From Oopsacas minuta (Eukaryota; Porifera; Hexactinellida; Lyssacinosida; Leucopsacidae), in NCBI GenBank assembly GCA_024704765.1, contig JAKMXF010000327.1:203360-267359 (forward strand): a stretch of 64,000 nt of DNA. Direction: 5' to 3'. The notes beneath the pieces are model-generated. The model did not search any database. It was not told where the DNA came from and saw nothing but the letters and a program-made list of their open reading frames with translations. Positions 34,721 through 45,941 of the stretch are shown here, piece by piece. Position numbers and translations under genes: made by a program. Every line of letters starts with the position of its first letter. Positions within the stretch are counted from its first letter, which is position 1.

Positions 34721-37389
34721 AAAATGAACAAAATCGCCCCTATGGGGGTAGATATATATGTAGAGAATTGAATAGGATTATCTTGCATAATCAATACGCT
34801 GAAATACAATATATACTATATACTAACAGGGCGATAATTCCGTTTGTTGAAAGTTTTGTTAGATGTTCATGCAGATTTTGATTTTACCTAGAAAAATTTA
34901 CTGAGACGTGCCTAAATTATCTGGAAATGGTAATCAATAAGCGGTCTTCAGGTAGCACAATTTTTTTCATACTGAGTAAAATAAAATGCAATGGATTGAG
35001 ATTATCCTAATTTCAGTTTTGATAGGCCATTGCCACAAAATTGAACGGTTCAGCAAATATATTATATTGGGAAAAAGATTCTAAAGATTGGTAAGAATTG
35101 AAACAAAATGAGGGTAAAAACTAGTACTTTTTGCAAGAATTTAGATGCCCAGACATATGTTAACGTTGAGGGAGGATCCTGAACACGTGTTCATACGTAA
35201 TACCTATGTACTATCCTTCATTGACCCTGTATCGGGTCCTTCTGGGCGGTATTTTCCAGTACTTTCTCGCAATCATATATAAAATATAATTGATATTGAG
35301 CAATTATTGGCTGTTTGTAAGTCTCGAATGTTATAGATATTTCCAGACATGAGTACCAGATGTGCCTCAAAAATATATATTGTTCAAAAGCATAAATGTA
35401 ATCGAAAATATAACCTAATGTTTGAATGACTTCAGTATTTTGGGTATAATGGCTACTATATTAGTTGTAAACAATAAATATTCAGAAGACAGGTGCATAA
35501 TACAGTGTCATGCTATTCTACCACAATATAATTCATTTCAGGACGATAACCTGAAAATTTGTAAAGATATATCCAGGTGTTGATGACGCAGCATAATGAA
35601 ATCATGCAAGATTTTTGAAAATTCTGTGAAATGTTGAAAAAATAACATATTTTCGTTACTATTGAAAATTCAGTTAAAGGCCTATGGTAGACGATTTGGG
35701 TTAGGACGAACACAATAATTACTGTGCCGACTACATTATAGTATAGTCACACAGTATTAAAATAGGTGTTAATAATCAATGTATGATTTATATATCCGTA
35801 GCTGGAGTACAGCAAAAACTATACTAAAGCAAGCCGAAACTTTCGGGTATATAGACAATTAGCGTCGGTCATGCATTGAAATACAGTGCCATTTTGGTGA
35901 CACTTAAAATATAATGTAATGGAATTAGGCATTTGGTAAATATAATAAGAAGAGAAAATCGTTTGAAGATGTTTATACAATAATTGTATCAATACAATTC
36001 ACAAAGCATAGTACACAAACGCTAGACTATGGAACATTAATTATCAACACGATAGACATCTTTGTGAAGGCATTAACAAACTAAAAATTGAAACGTGAAT
36101 AACTCAACAACGGTAGAAGTTAGACTGATAAAGTATTACTTCCAATTTATGAAGTGTAGTATATGTTAGGATGATCCCCTGGGCAACCATAACGATGACG
36201 TCATCATAGAGGAGATGATCAAACGAATTTTCAAAAAGTAAGGTTTCGAAAAATTATGTGAAACATGAGTGTTGGCACAAATTGCCAAAAATATATTTTT
36301 GTTAAGTCAACATGACACACGAGATACTAGGATGCTAATAATACTTGCAAATGATGAAGTGTAGTAGACGTGAAATTAGATACATTTGCCAGAATACTAG
36401 TGACGCCATAATAGCTAATGGCGGATTCAGGAGTGGTCCCGAGTCTCAAGGCAAAACCCATATATGTCACACAGTATAACAATATGCGGAAATAGGCATA
36501 TCTTCAAAAACTATTTTGAGTGTATTTTCTTGATTCTCCATTGTTGAAATAGTGGGAAAAATTATTGCGAAGATCCTGGAATATAAATAACCGAAATTAC
36601 AGCAGCATAAACTTATATATTATGGGATACCTATAATATATACTTTCAAACCTAAAATTCCTCTGTCCATGTTCTTATTCTAAGTCTATATTATACCAAA
36701 GATGTAAATATTTAATAAACTTTTGGAATCGTAATTGTTCTAGTTTTCGCTGTCTAGATTTGTCCTTCGAAAATAGAATATTATGGAATGTTATATAGTT
36801 TGGAATGTATCATGTCTTGGTTGAGAAGATTCGACAAAAAGTTATTAGCATATTCTTTTTGTTGATATTTTACTCAAACTAAATTACAAGTTTCCAGACC
36901 CCCAACGGTGCGCACAGATACTTTGTCTTGACATAATATGGAAGGGCTACAAAGATTAAAATGAAATATGTTTTTTGGAAAATTGATAATTGAACTAAGA
37001 GAATTGCCAAAAAAGAGGGTCATGTAATTTTCTCGTCCTTGTATTTACTATCAGTTCTCTAAGATATAGTTGTGTGTTATTATTATAAAAAGTTATAATA
37101 CATACATACAGTCAAGGGTAGTGGAAGCATGTGGGTTAGGGGTATAGCGATTTTTAGCAATTCATATTTAATTCATATTATGAAAATTCACAGAGAATTG
37201 CCAAAAATGAGGTGTGATATAACTCAAATTAAATAGGCTTCATCACAAAAATTATTGATGCTATTTTGACAGATACAAGTGCAATCAATTCTGCTAAATT
37301 GGATAACCTTGGTCCGAGAGTAGTTAACCCAATATTTAATTAATGGTCTTACTTGTTTACTAGTTCCCGAAGTTTATGATGTACTAGTG

Positions 37390-37516
37390 CAGTGATTCTC
37401 AACCTGGGGTCCGTGGCCCTAAACATGTTTTCGTTATGTTTATTGGCAGGGGGTCCGCGGGTCCCATAAAATGGACCAAAGAGGTCAACGAGGGAAAAAA
37501 AGGTTGAGAACCAATA
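37390..37516. mobile_element. 127-bp hAT-like MITE
   Basis: Left end CAGTGATTCTCAACCTGGGG; right end ...GGTTGAGAACCAATA. Flanks TACTAGTG (37382-37389) and TACTAGTA (37517-37524) are an 8-bp duplication with one change. The GGTTCTCAACC type of TIR is typical of hAT MITEs. Confidence 0.75.
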
Positions 37517-37780
37517 TACTAGTAGAATAAAAAATAATAGTGTAATTTTGCTTACTAAATTAGAATTATCACTGTATATGTGTCAAGTCTATACATCAGT
37601 TTCAGTATCATTGAGGGTGCTCCTTGAATCTTTCATATTTAGTATGCTATAATACCTAATTTATTCTAATACACTTAGTGCTTACAATTATACATGCACA
37701 TTAAAAATCCAATTAATAGGCTAAGCTGTCAGCAAAGATGTATTAAACTTAAAAGCATTTTTTGTAAATGACTCAGGTAC

Positions 37781-39116
37781 TACTAGGCGCATTCAAAAAG
37801 TTCCCATCCTTAGTTTATAGCAACCAAACTCTACTCGATTACATGAAATGCACAGTACATCATAATAGTCTTATCGATCACCATTTTGAATACTGTTGAG
37901 CAAACTCTAACTCTCAATATCTTGATCTAACCTACTTACCATTGACATATTTTAGAGAGTCAACATTTTCATGGCTTCAAACACATATCAAGCAAAACCG
38001 AACAACGAGCTTACATAAAGATTCATACCGTACTCGGATACAAACCACTTCAGATACATGAGGATCTAGTCACCGTTTATCATGAGGAAGCACTAGCGTA
38101 TCCCACTATAAAGGAATGGGCATGTAAATTAAAGGCTGGTAGAGGCAGCATTGAAAATGACCCTCAGACCGGAAGACCAATTCCGCTACCACCTCTGAAA
38201 TTGCCTATCAAATTCTGGAACTATTGGTATTGACCCACATTTGAGCGTTGAAGAGATTGCCCTAATCCTGGACATCTCATCGGGAAGTGTTCATACATTT
38301 CTACACGATTATCTCGAATATTGAAAGATATCAGTCCGATGGATACCAAAAATCCTCACTAAGAGGCAAAAGGAGAAGAGGGCATCATGCGCGAAAAAAT
38401 TGCTTAAAGAATATAGAGATTGTGATTCTGGAACGTTATATGAAATCGCTATTGGTGACGATACTTTGATTAAATTTTCTGAACCTCTGCGTAAGGAACA
38501 AAGCAAATCGTGACTCCCAAATGGTTATTAATCTACCGAAAAGGCACGTCTGGATTTCTGAGAGGATAAGGTCCTCTAAAGCATATTTTTTGATGCGTAT
38601 GGGCCAGTGGTTCAAATACTTGTGCCTAAAGGAGAACGACTCATTGGAGAATATTCCGTAGATAAATGCCTGAGAGAAGTCGAGAATGTCTATAAAACAC
38701 GACGTCCGCGTACAAGAACTCGAGGAATCAGACTTCTCCACGATATTGTCAGACCTCACGTTTTAAAATACATTAGAGATGTCATTGAGGACATCGGGTT
38801 TGAAACGATTGAACATCCTATGTATTCCCCAGCTCTATCACCTTGTCATTTCTGGCTATTTCCTGAAATGTAACTACATCTCGGTGGACAGCTATTTCAT
38901 GCCCGACAAGAGATAGGAAACGGGATTCACCACAATTTCAATTCAGTGGACATAGACGTGTATATACAAACATTTTCGAAGTGGCTTGAAAGGCTACAAC
39001 TATGCATAGATGTAGAGGGGGAGTATTTTGAACATTTTATGTAGTAATTTGATTAGTAAGATGTTGTAGTGTCAAGATATTGAACAAAGATGGGAACTTT
39101 TGGAATGCCCTAAGTA
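37781..39116 (+). mobile_element. mariner copy 2 (uninterrupted, inactive)
   Basis: TA-flanked, 1336 bp. TIRs are CTAGGCGCATTCAAAAAGTT left and, in reverse, CTTAGGGCATTCCAAAAGTT right. The transposase begins at 37971 (MASNTYQAK). Stops and frame changes are shared with copy 1 up to about 38690. The 3' part keeps one frame (38607-38873): VVQILVPKGERLIGEYSVDK, then HDIVRPHVLKYI with the second Asp. The third catalytic block reads YSPALSPCHFWLF, with Ala and His where Asp is expected. It is dead by several criteria and lies 141 bp from TNPO1 exon 2. Confidence 0.88.
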
Positions 39117-39257
39117 CAATTAATGAACAGTACGAGTATATTTCAAGGTCAATTGTTGCTAGTACTGCGGCAAATATAACATCATAAAGTGATTTGTATG
39201 AATGCATCAAATGAATATTTAATAGAGCAATAAATATTGCAATTAAGGAATACATAC

Positions 39258-39406
39258 TTGGTAGTAATTCTGGCCATGAACAAATATTTCCTTTAGCAGC
39301 AATTGTTGCAATAAGGATTCCTAGGGTAGCTCGAATAAGAGGAGTGCCAGTTCCAATGGATCGTAAACAATAAAGTTTCACAAAGTCTTTAACATCAAGT
39401 GGTAAA
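39258..39406 (-). CDS. TNPO1: Transportin-1 coding exon 2
   Basis: Exon of 149 bp in phase with exon 1. The split codon AG|T gives Ser, then LPLDVKDFVK and later RATLGILIATIAAKG and WPELLP, all at their places in animal transportin (HEAT repeats 2-3). The acceptor is TATATTTAG before 39406; the donor is the strong GTATGT at 39257. A mariner element (37781-39116) lies 141 bp into the following intron. Reading through the donor gives non-homologous sequence, which supports the exon end chosen. Confidence 0.92.
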
Positions 39407-39516
39407 CTAAATATACAGAAGAATTGTAGATATGGATTAAAGGACACATAAAAGTAATGCACTACTCATAGCTGTATTAAATTTCACATACATACCTACA
39501 ATAAATTGATGACTGT

Positions 39517-39810
39517 ATTATCTCATTTTGAGTTGGCACAATAACTTCATTATCATGAATGAGTTGGTAGAACCGAATCATTTCTTTAAATCCCAAATGA
39601 GTTGATACAGATAAAATATTTCTCGCAAATCAGGCGGCAAAACCAAATCATTTCAAAGAATGAGTTAAAAAAGTTAGTAGTAACAATTTAATATTTAGAA
39701 TGAGTTGGTATGAATAGTAGTAATCAAATTGAATGAGTTGTTAAATGATATTTGAATGAGTTGGTTAGAGAAATAAATAGTATTATTGCCAACATAAAAT
39801 GAGCTGATAC
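39517..39810. repeat. Dispersed GAATGAGTTGGT repeats
   Basis: Eight versions of (A)ATGAGTTGGT occur within 300 bp, starting near 39530, 39558, 39596, 39659, 39698, 39731, 39755 and 39799 and spaced roughly 20-60 bp apart. This looks like a degenerate tandem array next to TNPO1 exon 2. On its right, GCAGTGGCAGATCCGGG (about 39818) resembles a hAT-type end. Confidence 0.5.
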
Positions 39811-41106
39811 AGTCAGTGGCAGATCCGGGAATTGTTGGCAGTGGAGATAATAATCCAGCTGGGGGTCTGGGACGAAGCCCTGGACGATGAGTTCAATTTG
39901 CAACAACATTTGTTGCCTTTCCACTGTTAGGTAAATTCGAAAGTATTTCTCATTATTCCGTAATATACATTTGCACAGTGGTATAAAACGGCATTTGGTA
40001 AGGAATAGGTAAACGTGAGTCCTATCGTTGTATAATGTATTATTTGCATATATATAATCGATACTTACGAGTCGATTGCGAGTATGAATTTTCTTCTAAG
40101 ACGTCAATTTTTCTTGATATTACGTCATTGGCGTGTATAAATATATTCCAAAATATGGGTTGGCAATAAATGATTCAGCAATACACTAAAATCATGTGTA
40201 CACATGTCTACAAATCTATTTATCTATATACAAGTATAGCAACTATGAGGAACAGGTTAAGGAAGCGAATAGAGCATCTACATTAGATGGGTGTTGGATA
40301 TTATCTGGTTTGCTACATTTCGATCTCGATATATGACAAGATTTAGCACATATTTCACGCGTTAAACTTCGCCGAAAGCTTACAGAAATAGGATCGCTCT
40401 GGGAGGCGAATCTCACAAAACACCCATAAAATTAGTCTCGAAACTATTTTTCCTTGCCGAATTCTCCAGATATTTTCGAACAAGTTCGTTAGAAGATTCT
40501 GTACCCTCTTCAGAGCAATCATTCAAGCCGAACCCAGCATTAGACTCTCGAATTAACTTCTCAGAATGGGCTAATATTTTGCGTAATGTTGGTGTGATAA
40601 TTCCCCATTGAAATGAATATAAATCAGAAGATAGGCATTTTTGCACAGATTCCCCAATTTCGGAGAGTGTTAACTTTCCTGCTTGAATTATATACTTTGA
40701 GGATTGTAGAAAGTTGTGTATGGATTTTCGTGAAAGGCTGTTCGATGGTCAATTGCAATGATAGATAATACACATTTGAGGTAGTCAGTTCGCCAAAAAG
40801 GCCCTTCGAGCAACATTAACTGTAGAAGTCGTTCAGCCACTGGGGTCAGGTAGGTCAACTTTCAAACCAGGTTTTCCTGAATATAGGATTGAATAAACTT
40901 CATAATTTCTTTAATAGCTAGAGTTTGTAGACCAACTTAGTGTATTGATATGAAGATGATATACCAAATGATTAAACTATCTAAAAATTGTTCAAAATAG
41001 GAAATATTGAATTCACATTATTTTCATAAAATACATTCACCGAAGAGATGCATGTATAAGAAAGAAATGGAGATACCTGAAGTTATATTGATAGTAGAGA
41101 TAGGTG

Positions 41107-44069
41107 CACAGTGGGCATTTTGGGGGGGTGAAATGGAAATAGGAAAACCATGCAAGATAGAGATATATAATGCATTATTAGCCAATAGGAAATTACCCCT
41201 GAGAAAACGATTTCTGCATAAAAAAAAAATCTAGGTCATCTCATTAAAAAGTTATGACGTCATTGACACCTTTCATATTATCATAAATTATAGTTTTTGA
41301 GCTTAAAATTCAGTTGCTAGAGGCGATAGAAAGCTTATTTTGGATCATAGACACACATTTAAATTGTATCTTGTGCCTCCATCTATTTCAATCATTATTT
41401 ATTAGCAAGTTAATTGTGAGAAAAGAACTTCTTGGTCTGGAGGTTCAGAAGAGTGGGTTTTCTTGCTTACTTTTGTAAATTTTCTATACATATTGAGGAC
41501 AGGATCACTATTACACATCAGTCGTATAAAGATATCTCGAGTATTCAGAGAAAACGACATTTTTCTGGCAAGGTGTTTGCGATACCTTCGGACGAGTTTG
41601 TTTGAAACTTCAACTGCTTCTTCAGAGAAGACTTTAAGTCCATGGCTATTGTTACAAGTTCTAATGAGTTCTGAAGAATGGGCTAGTAATTTATGCAAGG
41701 TTGGACTGATGTTTGCCCAAGGGAACCTGATTACAATGTATTCGTATGTGTCCTTGCAAAGAATATCCAGTCTTTCAGTGTTTATCTCTCGGTCGCTGTT
41801 GTAAATACGCAAACATACTGAAAGGTTAGTGTGGATGACCTTTATATTTTCATGGTATTCTGTTGGTATCAAGGAACAAACCCAGTAAAGAAATTGGTTT
41901 TTGTCCAAGAAACAATTTCGAGCAACATTGCCAGTTGATGTAGTGCCACCATCACTGCTGGGTTGATCAATCTTCATACCAGTCTTTTCCATCAATAAGC
42001 CTGAAACAAACTTCATTGAGTTTTTTATGCCTAAGGATGATGGTGACCACTTCCTTGCACCTGATTGCAGATGATAAACGAGGGTCATAAACCATCTGAA
42101 GATGCACAAATATGAATGTAATGGAGAAGAGCAAATTATATCGATGTCGGAAATAGGTTGGTGAGTCAATCCAAGACGGTCATTGGAACTTAGAGATAGA
42201 AATTCTACTTCATTCACGCTTTGAAACAGTTCTTAGCCGATGTTATTGAACGATTAATAGGAAAACCATCTCGTATAAGTTCGACATCATGCAGTTGTTT
42301 GAAAGTCGCAGTACAGAGTTGGCAGTGAGCACCACCGGCTCCAGATAGAATTCCTGCCATTTTTCCATCGAACATGGTCCTGAGCAATTTTATCCTCACA
42401 AGTCCTTGCGAGAGTAGTATCCCATTTTCTTCCATGTCTGCTACGTAAGGATTAATATAAGTATCCATTAGATGACGTACATTTTCGCTATTTTCTTTGG
42501 CAGCTAGTAAAGTGACGGGCGAATCTGAAATTGTGAGTTGGGCCTTTCGTTTTCCCAAATAAGTTTGTTTGCGCTGTCGTGGATAGCGAGAGGTTTGAAA
42601 GCAAAGAGAATGAAATTTTTGGAACCAATATCTGGTGACTCTTGAATCTGATTATAAACTTGATGGGATCCAGATCCATCCAAGCCATCTGTTGCAGAAA
42701 ATGTCAACGGGAATTCAAATTCAGAATCTGTGGGAAGTGATTCGAGTAGGCGGGAAATTGTCTGTTTGATGATAGAGATGTAAGATATCCCTACTCCCAT
42801 AGGCGCATCAGACACATTGCGGATAAAAATGAATTCCTTCTCCAGAGTAATATCTGCTCGATACTGGGAAATTAGCTCATACTTAGGGAATAGTACATTG
42901 TCTGACTTACAAAGTCTCCTCAATTCAATGTACTTTCACTTACCTATTTCCAGTTGCCCTAGGAGGAACGTAGACTTAGCAATTGAGATGTGTGTCTTTA
43001 TATTGCCTTGAAATGTGCCTTTGCTGACTATTTCCAGACAGAAGGAACTGGTGGAGTAATCTCCTGAAGAAGATGAGACAAATTGCAGAGCCATGGCTGC
43101 CATCGTTTTGCTATCCACGTCCTCACTAGCTGCTAAGCTTTTAATCAGGGCTAAAAGAGGTTCCAGACGTACCCTTTGTCCTTTAATCGTTAATTCTAGG
43201 AGTGGTTTCCTGATAGCCTTTGCATGAACATGATTAGGAGTACAAATATCACCTTCAGACGATAACCGCCTCTTCTCTGCCAATGTTGAATTGTCAAAGA
43301 ATATCATATCATCCCATGTATTTAGGTCGTTTCTTTTACGAAATATCTCTCTATCACCCTTCAACTCAACGAATTTGTATCGGATACAACTATAATATTT
43401 ATCATCAAGTTGCTGACTATCCATAAATACGATTGTTGCATCTCTGACAGATTTACGTGAGGATAGAAAGTCAAAAGCTTCCTTGTTATTCATAATGCTA
43501 ATATTTCATAGGGAAATTTTACATTAAAGTTACACCCATTCAAATGAATGCTTGATAGTTTGGGCGCCCTCCGGCGGGTCTAAACTATTATATTTTTTGA
43601 ATATATTATTATAACCTACATTTTAAGACCAGTGAGAGTTCACGCAACGAAACGCCACAACAAGTTTCAGCATAAAATATCCTGTGGACGCCGAAAAAAA
43701 ATGTCCTAAATAGTCATCGCGTTTTATCTAGTTTTAGAATAGAAAGTTAGAAACCAAACGACATTTCAAGATGTAAATTAGATAATTGAAATATAAATGT
43801 TTCATTATTGTAAAGGAATTCTTTCTTCTTAGTTACAAGTGCTAAAAATATAACTATGAAACTTGATCGATTTTGATATACCACACAACAGAAATTCCAA
43901 TTACAAGAAGCCGCAAATATTCATCACCATAACAACCAATTTACTTGTTGAATCAGAATGAAATTACTAATTTCTAGGTTTGAAAGGATTGTGAATTCAA
44001 TAATAATAAGGAAATACAATTCTGAGGGGGTAAAAATTTCATGCTATTTCCAGCAAAAAGCCCACTGTG
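41107..44069 (-). mobile_element. Inner Transib/RAG1-type element with CACAGTG ends
   Basis: Ends are CACAGTGGGCATTTTGGGGG (41107) and, in reverse complement at 44069, CACAGTGGGCTTTTT. Flanks are a perfect 5-bp duplication AGGTG (41102-41106 and 44070-44074), as expected for Transib (5-bp GC-rich targets). The terminal heptamer equals the consensus heptamer of vertebrate V(D)J recombination signals. Length 2963 bp, with one transposase gene on the minus strand. Confidence 0.93.
41402..43493 (-). pseudogene. RAG1/Transib-family transposase, three lesions
   Basis: About 695 codons from MNNKEAFDFLSSRKSV (43493) to FSQLTC (41402). Landmarks: the first catalytic Asp region SATDGLDGSGSHQVYNQ (about 42680); WENERPNSQ; the zinc-binding-like SGAGGAHCQLCTATF (about 42320), matching the CxxC of RAG1; SSPLHSYLCIFRWF; DGGTTSTGNVARN (RAG1 has a GNFAR block here); LHKLLAHSSELIR; and FSEEAVEVSNKLVRRYRK with the catalytic Glu. 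Lesions: an in-frame TGA at about 42934 where the outer copy has Arg, a frame change near 42510-42560, and another near 42217. It would have acted as a cut-and-paste transposase. The outer copy is a divergent relative. Confidence 0.85.
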
Positions 44070-44588
44070 AGGTGTATAAGTTAAAACATTGTTTGAAGGA
44101 AATGCAAAGAATGAATAATATCATCAATATCTAAGAATAACTGAGCAGCATCAGTAAGTTTTCTGTTAATAGAGAATCCATCAGTTATCAATTCTCTGTC
44201 CTTCAAGTCTTTATGTGTGGCTGTATACAATATGCAACTTGCGCCTCCAGCACCAGAAAGAATAGCTGACATCTTCCAGTCAAATATAGATCGTACGATA
44301 TCAACAATAACTAAACCACCTTCTATAGATATACATTCCCCATGCTCATATATTTCTGGATTGATAATATCAACCATGAATGTACGAATAATTGCTTCGA
44401 GTTCCTTCGCAGCACATAGAAAGATAGGTCTCTGCGAGAATGGAGAATTTGGAGGATTATTCTCCCAACAACTCTGCCTGATGTTGTATGTATAGAGAGA
44501 GGTTTAAAATAGAACAAAATGAAATTCTTCGTGCTTGTGTTAGTGTGTTGCTGGTTAGAGATACCATGACAACCAGAACCATCTAGAC

Positions 44589-44643
44589 CAGTGATGGAAC
44601 CGGTCGGGTTGGGTCATGAAAAAGCTGACCGGTTCCATCTCTG
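44589..44643. mobile_element. 55-bp hAT-like micro-MITE
   Basis: Left end CAGTGATGGAACCGGTC, right end in reverse complement CAGAGATGGAACCGGTC (one mismatch in 17). A perfect 8-bp duplication ATCTAGAC flanks it (44581-44588 and 44644-44651). The loop is only about 21 bases. It interrupts the codons for the DGLDGSG catalytic motif of the outer Transib. Confidence 0.88.
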
Positions 44644-45941
44644 ATCTAGACCATCTGCTATCCTAAAGGTCAGTTGGAAATCTTCACTGAGGGAGATCTA
44701 CAGTAGATAGTATCCTGTCCAAGATTTACTGGATTTGAAGGGAATATGAAGCATATACACCTGTTGTCTTCACTGGATCTGGATATAAATATAATGAAGG
44801 TCGCGAAATTGCCAGATCGAGTAGATATGCAACCTTGCTATAAGATGGAAGGATGATATTGTCTCCCAGTAATGTTTGACGAAGCTGTGTATACTTTCTT
44901 CTACCCCCATCGAGTAGATCAAGCAGGAACAGAGCTTTATCAACTGGAACCAGTTGAGCAGTATAATAACTGAACCTACCGCTTACTATTTCTTTAGCAA
45001 ACTTTGCAACCAGACGGTTATCTTCCTCATTGGCTATTTGTTACAATAATAGTGCGGCAATCTCCATAGGCGTTGTGTTATCGGTTATCGCAGTATCCTT
45101 TACTTATTCCAAAATGTGTGATAACCAGGACAGTTGTTGTTTAAGGGAAATCATTAACAATGGCTTCCTAGGATGAAAATCTGATGATCCAAATGAAGAC
45201 CGAAGACAAAATTTCTTAGGTCTTGGTTCCCAAGGAATTTCTGAAGTCCACCACTCATATATTTGTTGATCTGTTGATTTTTTGGATTTATCAGATTAAT
45301 CCTACAATTTCACATACGAAGAAACTGACTCTCTCAAATCTTCTTCAATATTTAAGACATAAACAACTTCATCTACTGTATCGTGAAGTTTATGTCCTTC
45401 ACTTTCAGAATATTAGCTAAATCATGGCGGTTTCGTGGAATTTTACCATCTGCTATTGATAAATCTGCGATAAATGAATATTATTCATAAATTAATGTAT
45501 CAACATTTGTGTTTAAATATCTAACTACTTTTGAACCAATACAGTTATCATAATGAAGCGATCAGGTACATCAGTAATCATAACAAATAACATAGTTAAC
45601 TGGTTGCCTAGCAACGGAAATATAGAATGGAATTCAGACATAAAATTAAGTTGCGGATTCAAGCGCATTACGATAGTTTAGCATGTCAAATATATACATA
45701 ATTGAATAACTCTTGAAAGTTTTAAGTTACCTGATGCTATATATATATTTTGCGGCCTTTTTTAATTTAGGAAATAACCGAATTTTGAAAATCTTTTGTG
45801 GAAATGCGAAAGGATAAATCTGGAAAGTTGGAATTATTTTCTATGTATTTAAAACGTTTAAATTGAATGAGGAAATGTAATACTTAAGCTGTGGCAGAAG
45901 AAATAACAAAATTCAAGAAATATATCTAAAGCAGCCAGAAT

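Larger units (their letters stand above)
33345..39257 (-). other. TNPO1 intron 2 (5.9 kb)
   Basis: GT-AG intron between transportin exons 2 and 3. It contains a perfect hairpin (34251-34292), a GC-richer repeat-like patch (34500-34720), a short hAT MITE (37390-37516) and mariner copy 2 (37781-39116). Between 34890 and 37380 the sequence is AT-rich and I see no coding signal or recognised repeat. Confidence 0.85.
40300..45480 (-). mobile_element. Outer Transib/RAG1-type element (decayed), host to the inner copy
   Basis: The N-terminal half lies at 44075-45460 on the minus strand (LDLLDGGRRKYTQLRQTLLG; DGLD then GSGCHGISNQ; LSGAGGASCILYTATHKD). The C-terminal half lies at 40330-41101 (IKEIMKFIQS; LRKILAHSEKLIRES; NDCSEEGTESSNELVRKY, containing the expected catalytic Glu). 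The inner element 41107-44069 sits between, flanked by AGGTG duplications, and the outer reading frame resumes on the far side. Two further events broke this copy: a 55-bp MITE at 44589-44643 and point lesions. A CACAGTG at 39974-39980 may be its left terminus; the right terminus was not found. Confidence 0.75.

Noticed and set aside
5236-39116. Reading the two mariner copies as a segmental duplication of genomic DNA
   Set aside because: Similarity stops at the TIRs on the left in both copies and falls to about 80 percent inside the elements on the right; flanking DNA is unrelated.
42912-42936. A 25-base intron in the inner Transib (GTAAGT after EIG)
   Set aside because: Far shorter than any plausible spliceosomal intron. 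The frame continues unchanged across one TGA, and the outer copy has Arg at that codon, so it is a nonsense mutation.
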